Assembly: GCF_040786275.1 (NCBI RefSeq)
Contig: NZ_JBFMVT010000002.1
Coordinates: 3,162,001-3,226,000 of the forward strand
Direction of reading: 5' to 3'
From: Buttiauxella gaviniae
GTDB taxonomy: Bacteria > Pseudomonadota > Gammaproteobacteria > Enterobacterales > Enterobacteriaceae
DNA: 64,000 nt
Every line of letters starts with the position of its first letter. The stretch's first letter is position 1. A program made the position numbers and the translations under genes. Shown here one piece after another: positions 59,720 to 64,000 of the stretch. The notes below the pieces were generated by a model. That model was not told the origin of the DNA and did not search any database. It worked only from the letters and a program-made list of their open reading frames with translations.

Positions 59720-60472
59720 TTAGATGATATCGACTTCTGCAACCGACGGGTAAATCCAGGAAGGGCGGAATGGCATGGCATCGATGTCGTTTAAGGTCGA
59801 AACCCCTGACAGAACCAGAATCGTCTCCAGACCGGCCTGGAACCCTGCAAGAATATCGGTGCGCAGGTTATCGCCAACAATGACCGTGTGCTCTGAATGG
59901 GCCTGCATTTTGTTAAGCGCGGCGCGGATAATCCACGGGCTTGGTTTGCCCACGCAGAATGGCTTACGGCCAGAGATTTTCTCAATACCCGCACACAGGG
60001 CGCCACAGGCGGGATAGTAACCACGGCCGTGTGTATCCGGGTTGGTCGCAATAAAGCGTGCGCCGTTCGCTACAAAATAGGCGGCTTTGTGCATCATTTC
60101 CCAGTTGTAGGAGCGTGTTTCACCGACGATAACAAAATCAGGGTTAATGTCGGTGATGGTGAAGCCCGCTTTATACAACTCGTGAATCAAGGCCCCTTCA
60201 CCTACGACATAGGCTTTTTTCCCTTCCTGACGGCGGAGGAAATCGGCGGTTGCCATCGCAGAGGTATAAAAGACGCTGTCAGGCACATCAATACCGGCAG
60301 ATGCAAAACGGTTCGCCAGATCCTGGCCCGTTTGCGACGGGTAATTGGTCAGCAGCACCAGCGGCATACCCTTTTCCATAATGCGGGCTAAGAATTCATT
60401 AGCACCAGGTACGGCGACGTTATCGTGCATCAGCACGCCGTCAATATCACAAATTACATTCTGAATGGTCAT
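59720..60472 (-). CDS. nagD: HAD-family phosphatase NagD
   Basis: 250 residues. HAD motif I DIDGVLMHD at the N-terminus, motif II LLTNYPSQTG, motif III/IV VGKPSPWIIRAA and GDNLRTDILAGFQAGL. NagD removes phosphate from nucleotide monophosphates, UMP best, and sits at the end of the nagBACD operon. 62 bp after nagC. Confidence 0.96.
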   Translation of the reverse strand: MTIQNVICDIDGVLMHDNVAVPGANEFLARIMEKGMPLVLLTNYPSQTGQDLANRFASAGIDVPDSVFYTSAMATADFLRRQEGKKAYVVGEGALIHELYKAGFTITDINPDFVIVGETRSYNWEMMHKAAYFVANGARFIATNPDTHGRGYYPACGALCAGIEKISGRKPFCVGKPSPWIIRAALNKMQAHSEHTVIVGDNLRTDILAGFQAGLETILVLSGVSTLNDIDAMPFRPSWIYPSVAEVDII

Positions 60473-60534
60473 TGACTACTCGGGCTCACCTGAAAAGAAG
60501 GCGTAACTATAGCGTAAAAGAGGGCTTAACTGGA

Positions 60535-61755
60535 TTAACTTTCCAGCAAACGCTGAAGCAGAACGCCATTAAGCATGGAGCGTTTTACCAGGGCAAAAGC
60601 GCCAATGGCCGAACGATCATCCAGTTTTGAGCATACGACAGGCAGGTTTTTACGAAACGCTTTTAACACCTGAGTGTTGATGCAGCCTTCAATTGCGGGA
60701 AGCAGCACTTTTTCCGCTTCGATAATTTCACCGGCAATCACCACTTTTTGCGGATTAAACAGGTTAATGGCAATGGCGATAGCTTTACCCAGATGGCGAC
60801 CAACATGTTCAATGACTTCACACGCCAACGCATCGCCTTTATTTGCTGCTTTGCAAATGGCCGTAATGTCGCACTCTTCAAGCGTCAGGCGGCTGTTATA
60901 ACCTTGTTCAAGCAAGTGGCGTACGCGATGCTCGATGGCGGCATTGGCGGCAATAGTTTCAAGGCAGCCAAAGTTTCCGCAGTGGCACCGTTCACCTAAC
61001 GGGTCGACCTGAATATGGCCGATTTCACCAACGTTACCGTTGCGGCCAATAAAAATGCGCCCGTTTGACAGGATCCCGGCACCGGTACCGCGGTGTACAC
61101 GCACCAAAATGGAGTCGTCGCAGTCGTGAGTTGCACCAAAGTAGTGCTCGGCGAGCGCCAGGCTACGAATGTCATGCCCGACATAGCAGGTCACTTTGAA
61201 CTGTTTTTCAAGGCTATCAACCAGCGACCAGTTGTTCACCTGGATATGCGGCATATAACGGATCACGCCGCTTTCAGGATCGACCAGGCCCGGCAGAATT
61301 ACAGAGATGGCAATCAGTTCGCGTATTTTGCGCTGGTTTGACTCAATAAAATGAGTGATGGCATTCAGCAATGCGTGTTCGAGCGTTTCCTGGGTGCGTT
61401 CAGGAAGGGCGTAATGCTCTTCCGCAAGCGGTTTAGCGCTAAGATCAAACAGCGTAATGGTGGCATCATGGCGACCAAGACGCACGCCAATGGCGTGGAA
61501 AGCGCGGGTTTCGGTGATAATCGAGATAGCGCGGCGGCCTCCAGTGGAAGCCTGCTGATCGACTTCTTTGATCAGCCCGCGCTCAATAAGCTGGCGAGTA
61601 ATTTTCGTGACGCTGGCAGGCGCAAGCTGGCTCTGTTCGGCAATCTGAATGCGAGAGATTGGCCCATGTTGGTCAATCAGGCGATATACCGCCGCGCTAT
61701 TCAGCTGTTTTACCAGATCGACATTACCAATTTGAGCCTGTCCGCCAGTCGTCAT
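60535..61755 (-). CDS. nagC: N-acetylglucosamine repressor NagC (ROK family)
   Basis: 406 residues. N-terminal winged helix-turn-helix (ISRIQIAEQSQLAPASVTKITRQLIERG) and a ROK sugar-kinase-like domain with the zinc motif CHCGNFGCLE. It represses nag genes and senses GlcNAc-6-phosphate, and also activates glmUS in E. coli. Lies 7 bp downstream of nagA, so it is expressed with the operon it controls. Confidence 0.97.
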   Translation of the reverse strand: MTTGGQAQIGNVDLVKQLNSAAVYRLIDQHGPISRIQIAEQSQLAPASVTKITRQLIERGLIKEVDQQASTGGRRAISIITETRAFHAIGVRLGRHDATITLFDLSAKPLAEEHYALPERTQETLEHALLNAITHFIESNQRKIRELIAISVILPGLVDPESGVIRYMPHIQVNNWSLVDSLEKQFKVTCYVGHDIRSLALAEHYFGATHDCDDSILVRVHRGTGAGILSNGRIFIGRNGNVGEIGHIQVDPLGERCHCGNFGCLETIAANAAIEHRVRHLLEQGYNSRLTLEECDITAICKAANKGDALACEVIEHVGRHLGKAIAIAINLFNPQKVVIAGEIIEAEKVLLPAIEGCINTQVLKAFRKNLPVVCSKLDDRSAIGAFALVKRSMLNGVLLQRLLES

Positions 61756-61762
61756 GCCTTAA

Positions 61763-62911
61763 TTACTCAGTTACGACCTCGTTACCATTAACAAAGGTCT
61801 TGGTGATTTTAAAATCGCGAGTAAAAGTCGTCAGGTTGGCGACTTTTCCTGCAGCGATTGTACCTAATTGTTGTTCTACGCCCATCGCACGGGCAGGGTA
61901 GAGAGTCGCCATACGCAGGACTTCATCTAAAGCGATACCTGCATGTTCTACCAGGTTTCGTACCCCTTCGATCATCGTCAGGGCTGAACCGCTCAGCGTA
62001 CCGTTCTCATCTACACACAAACCATCGCGGTAGTATATTGTTTTTCCTGCGAAAATGAACTCATCGATATTTGCCCCCGCCGGAGCGGTTGCATCGGTCA
62101 CGAGGCAAAGTTTATCGCCCTTGACCTTTTTCGCCGTGCGAATATTGGCATAGTCCACATGTAAACCATCGGCAATGATACCGCAGTAAACATCGGGCTC
62201 ATCAAAAATTGCACCTGCAAGACCCGGTTCACGGCCAGTAATGTATGGCATCGCGTTGAAAAGATGGGTTGCGAAGGTAATGCCCGCGCGGAAACCTACT
62301 TTGGCTTCTTTCACGGTGGCATTGGAGTGCCCGGCAGAAACGATAATGCCGGAGGCAACCAGTTTGCTGATCACTTCTGGCGCGACCATCTCTGGAGCCA
62401 GAGTGACTTTGGTGATGACATCTGCGTTTTGGCACAGGAAATCGACCAGTTCTGCATCAGGTTTACGCACATAGCTTGGGTTGTGCGTCCCTTTTTTCAC
62501 CATGTTCAGCCACGGGCCTTCAAGATGCAGACCGAGTGCCTGGTGCTGATACTTCGCCAGGTATTCGCGCATCACTTTTACGCCTTGCTTCATCAGCTCA
62601 TCGCTACTGGTGATTAGCGTCGGTAAATAGCTGGTGCAGCCAGAGCGCTCATTGGCTTTCTGCATAATTTCCAGCGTTTCAACCGTTACCGCATCGGCGG
62701 AATCGTTGAACTGCACGCCGCCACAGCCGTTGAGCTGCACATCAATAAAACCGGGGGCGATGATTGCTCCGCCCACATCGCGAGTCTCAATACCCGCAGG
62801 GAGATCTGAGCGCGGGCAAACGCGTTCAATCAGGCCGTTCGCGATAATAACCGCGTGATCATCAAGAATTTCATGGCCGGTATAAATCCGACCGTGAGTT
62901 AATGCAAACAT
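61763..62911 (-). CDS. nagA: N-acetylglucosamine-6-phosphate deacetylase
   Basis: 382 residues, amidohydrolase barrel. Metal and catalytic sites: [22 protein letters not shown] and [10 protein letters not shown] with the catalytic Asp. It makes glucosamine-6-phosphate for NagB. Separated from nagB by 83 bp that hold a large palindromic element. Confidence 0.97.
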   Translation of the reverse strand: MFALTHGRIYTGHEILDDHAVIIANGLIERVCPRSDLPAGIETRDVGGAIIAPGFIDVQLNGCGGVQFNDSADAVTVETLEIMQKANERSGCTSYLPTLITSSDELMKQGVKVMREYLAKYQHQALGLHLEGPWLNMVKKGTHNPSYVRKPDAELVDFLCQNADVITKVTLAPEMVAPEVISKLVASGIIVSAGHSNATVKEAKVGFRAGITFATHLFNAMPYITGREPGLAGAIFDEPDVYCGIIADGLHVDYANIRTAKKVKGDKLCLVTDATAPAGANIDEFIFAGKTIYYRDGLCVDENGTLSGSALTMIEGVRNLVEHAGIALDEVLRMATLYPARAMGVEQQLGTIAAGKVANLTTFTRDFKITKTFVNGNEVVTE

Positions 62912-62923
62912 AGTTACCCCCGG

Positions 62924-62986
62924 TTATACCCGTCATACTTCGAGTTGCAGCGGTGTTGGCTGCAACTCAAATGAGTCAGGGTATAA
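62924..62986. repeat. Palindromic element between nagB and nagA
   Basis: A symmetric 27-9-27 inverted structure: TTATACCC (62924-62931) with GGGTATAA (62979-62986), and GAGTTGCAG (62942-62950) with CTGCAACTC (62960-62968), with a mismatched middle. The start (TTATACCCGTCATACTTC) resembles a dispersed intergenic palindrome I have seen in several enterobacterial genomes. It lies inside the operon and would form a long hairpin in the mRNA. Confidence 0.75.
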
Positions 62987-62994
62987 GATAATAT

Positions 62995-63795
62995 TTAAAG
63001 ATCTTTGATGTTTTCAGCTTCGAGCTCATTGAAGTACTTCAGCGTCTTCACTTTGAGTTCCATGGTGGACGGTTCATCACAAACAACCACGGCTTTAGGG
63101 TGCAGTTGCAGACAGCTAATGGTCCACATGTGATTCACGTTACCTTCTACAGCCGCTTGCAGAGCCTGAGCTTTCAGATGGCCGAGAACCAAAATCATCA
63201 CTTCTTCTGCATCAAGCAGCGTGCCTACGCCCACAGTCAACGCATATTTTGGCACTTGAGAAACGTCGCCATCAAAGAAACGGGAGTTTGCAACACGGGT
63301 GTCATGGGTCAGGGTTTTAATACGGGTACGAGATGCCAGAGAAGACGCAGGCTCGTTGAATGCGATGTGACCGTCGTTGCCTACGCCACCCATAAACAGG
63401 TGAATTTTTCCGTATGAACGAATTTTTTCTTCATAACGGCGGCATTCTGCGTCAACATCTTCGGCATTGCCGTTCAGCAGGTTGATATTTTCTGCTGGGA
63501 TATCAACGTGATCAAAGAAGTTACGGTGCATGAAAGTGTGGTAGCTTTCTGGATGCTCTTTTGGCAGACCAACGTACTCATCCATATTAAAGGTGACGAC
63601 GTTTTTAAAGCTGACCTGGCCCGCTTTATGCATCTCTACCAGCGCTTTATACGCTTCAAGAGGCGTACCACCTGTTGGCAGGCCCAGCACGAACGGACGA
63701 TCTGCTGTCGGGTTAAACGCATTGATACGCTTAACGATATGGCGTGCTGCCCATTTGCCAACTTGAGCTGGGGTAGCCAGGGGAATCAGTCTCAT
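62995..63795 (-). CDS. nagB: Glucosamine-6-phosphate deaminase
   Basis: 266 residues, the E. coli length. Converts glucosamine-6-phosphate to fructose-6-phosphate and ammonia. LGLPTGGTP binds phosphate; NMDEYVGLP has the catalytic Asp; [16 protein letters not shown] has the Asp/His/Glu set. Two adjacent ATGs exist; GAGG is six bases before the second (63795), which also gives the known N-terminus MRLIPL. First gene of the nagBACD operon. Confidence 0.97.
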   Translation of the reverse strand: MRLIPLATPAQVGKWAARHIVKRINAFNPTADRPFVLGLPTGGTPLEAYKALVEMHKAGQVSFKNVVTFNMDEYVGLPKEHPESYHTFMHRNFFDHVDIPAENINLLNGNAEDVDAECRRYEEKIRSYGKIHLFMGGVGNDGHIAFNEPASSLASRTRIKTLTHDTRVANSRFFDGDVSQVPKYALTVGVGTLLDAEEVMILVLGHLKAQALQAAVEGNVNHMWTISCLQLHPKAVVVCDEPSTMELKVKTLKYFNELEAENIKDL

Positions 63796-63798
63796 CAT

Positions 63799-64000
63799 TC
63801 ACCTCATAAGTTAATAGAAAATTACTTTAGCCAGATTGATTGTCCGAACCCTTTAAGGGTAAACCAGTTTTAAACTGACTATGACGGGATCAATCTGTCT
63901 TGATTTTTTGGATGATAAAATAAGTTTTAGTCGATAGCCAGTCAAAGGGGAGTGGAATAACAATATTTGGTGATTTTAATCACAAAAAAAGGGTGTTTAA
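63799..64000. other. nagB upstream region
   Basis: In E. coli this region separates nagB from divergent nagE and binds NagC and CRP. About 200 bp are visible, AT-rich, including GATGATAAAATAAG (63912-63925), which could belong to a NagC site. nagE itself is outside the window. Confidence 0.5.
63968..63986. promoter_or_regulatory. Probable CRP site in the nag regulatory region
   Basis: GGTGA-TTTTAA-TCACA (63969-63984) differs from the TGTGA-N6-TCACA consensus at one base. CRP activates the nag operon in E. coli. Confidence 0.6.

Overview
The window is chromosomal DNA of a member of the Enterobacteriaceae. From about 7.1 kb to the right end, gene content, order and protein sequences follow the E. 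coli/Salmonella chromosome closely (folD to nagB, with rnk, rna, dcuC, pagP, cspE, crcB, tatE, lipA, lipB, dacA, rlpA, mrdBA, holA, leuS, gltIJKL, lnt, miaB, asnB and nagBACD). It is neither E. coli nor Salmonella as I know them: it has a GntP-family permease, an alpha/beta hydrolase, a copper/silver efflux operon and an orphan TRAP binding protein placed between conserved genes, and the cobC/cobD pair beside nadD. An Enterobacter-, Kluyvera- or Buttiauxella-like genus would fit, but I cannot fix the genus from sequence alone.

Region 1 (1-7133) is a horizontally acquired island at the 3' end of tRNA-Arg(UCU). It holds the C-terminus of an adenosine-deaminase-superfamily protein, a 1524-residue STAND NTPase with an N-terminal PD-(D/E)XK-type nuclease domain (an Avs/AVAST-like anti-phage architecture), and a P4-type tyrosine integrase. 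One missing base in the integrase puts its catalytic tyrosine out of frame, so the island is probably fixed in place. Its left end lies outside the window.

Region 2 (7.1-17.3 kb) mixes core genes (argU, folD, ybcJ, rnk, rna, dcuC) with a PTS EIICB permease and LacI-family repressor pair behind a 33-bp perfect palindrome, a GntP-type permease behind two tandem GntR-like operators, a haloperoxidase-type hydrolase and a 49-residue small gene with a strong ribosome site. A 36-bp tandem repeat array lies between the convergent repressor and rnk genes.

Region 3 (17.7-24.4 kb) is a five-gene copper/silver efflux operon: a Cys/His small exported protein, CusF, an outer-membrane factor, CusB with its own fused C-terminal CusF domain, and CusA. 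No cusRS-type regulator lies beside it.

Region 4 (24.4-64 kb) is core genome: envelope and lipoate genes (pagP, tatE, lipA, lipB, dacA, rlpA, mrdB, mrdA), ribosome and replication genes (rlmH, rsfS, holA, leuS), cofactor genes (cobC, cobD, nadD), glutamate/aspartate uptake with a likely SroC sRNA between gltI and gltJ, the ybeZ-ybeY-ybeX-lnt operon, miaB, ubiF, a six-gene tRNA operon (metT-leuW-glnU-glnW-metU-glnV), asnB and the nagBACD amino-sugar operon. Several start codons were moved inward because of ribosome-binding sites and the known N-termini of the families.
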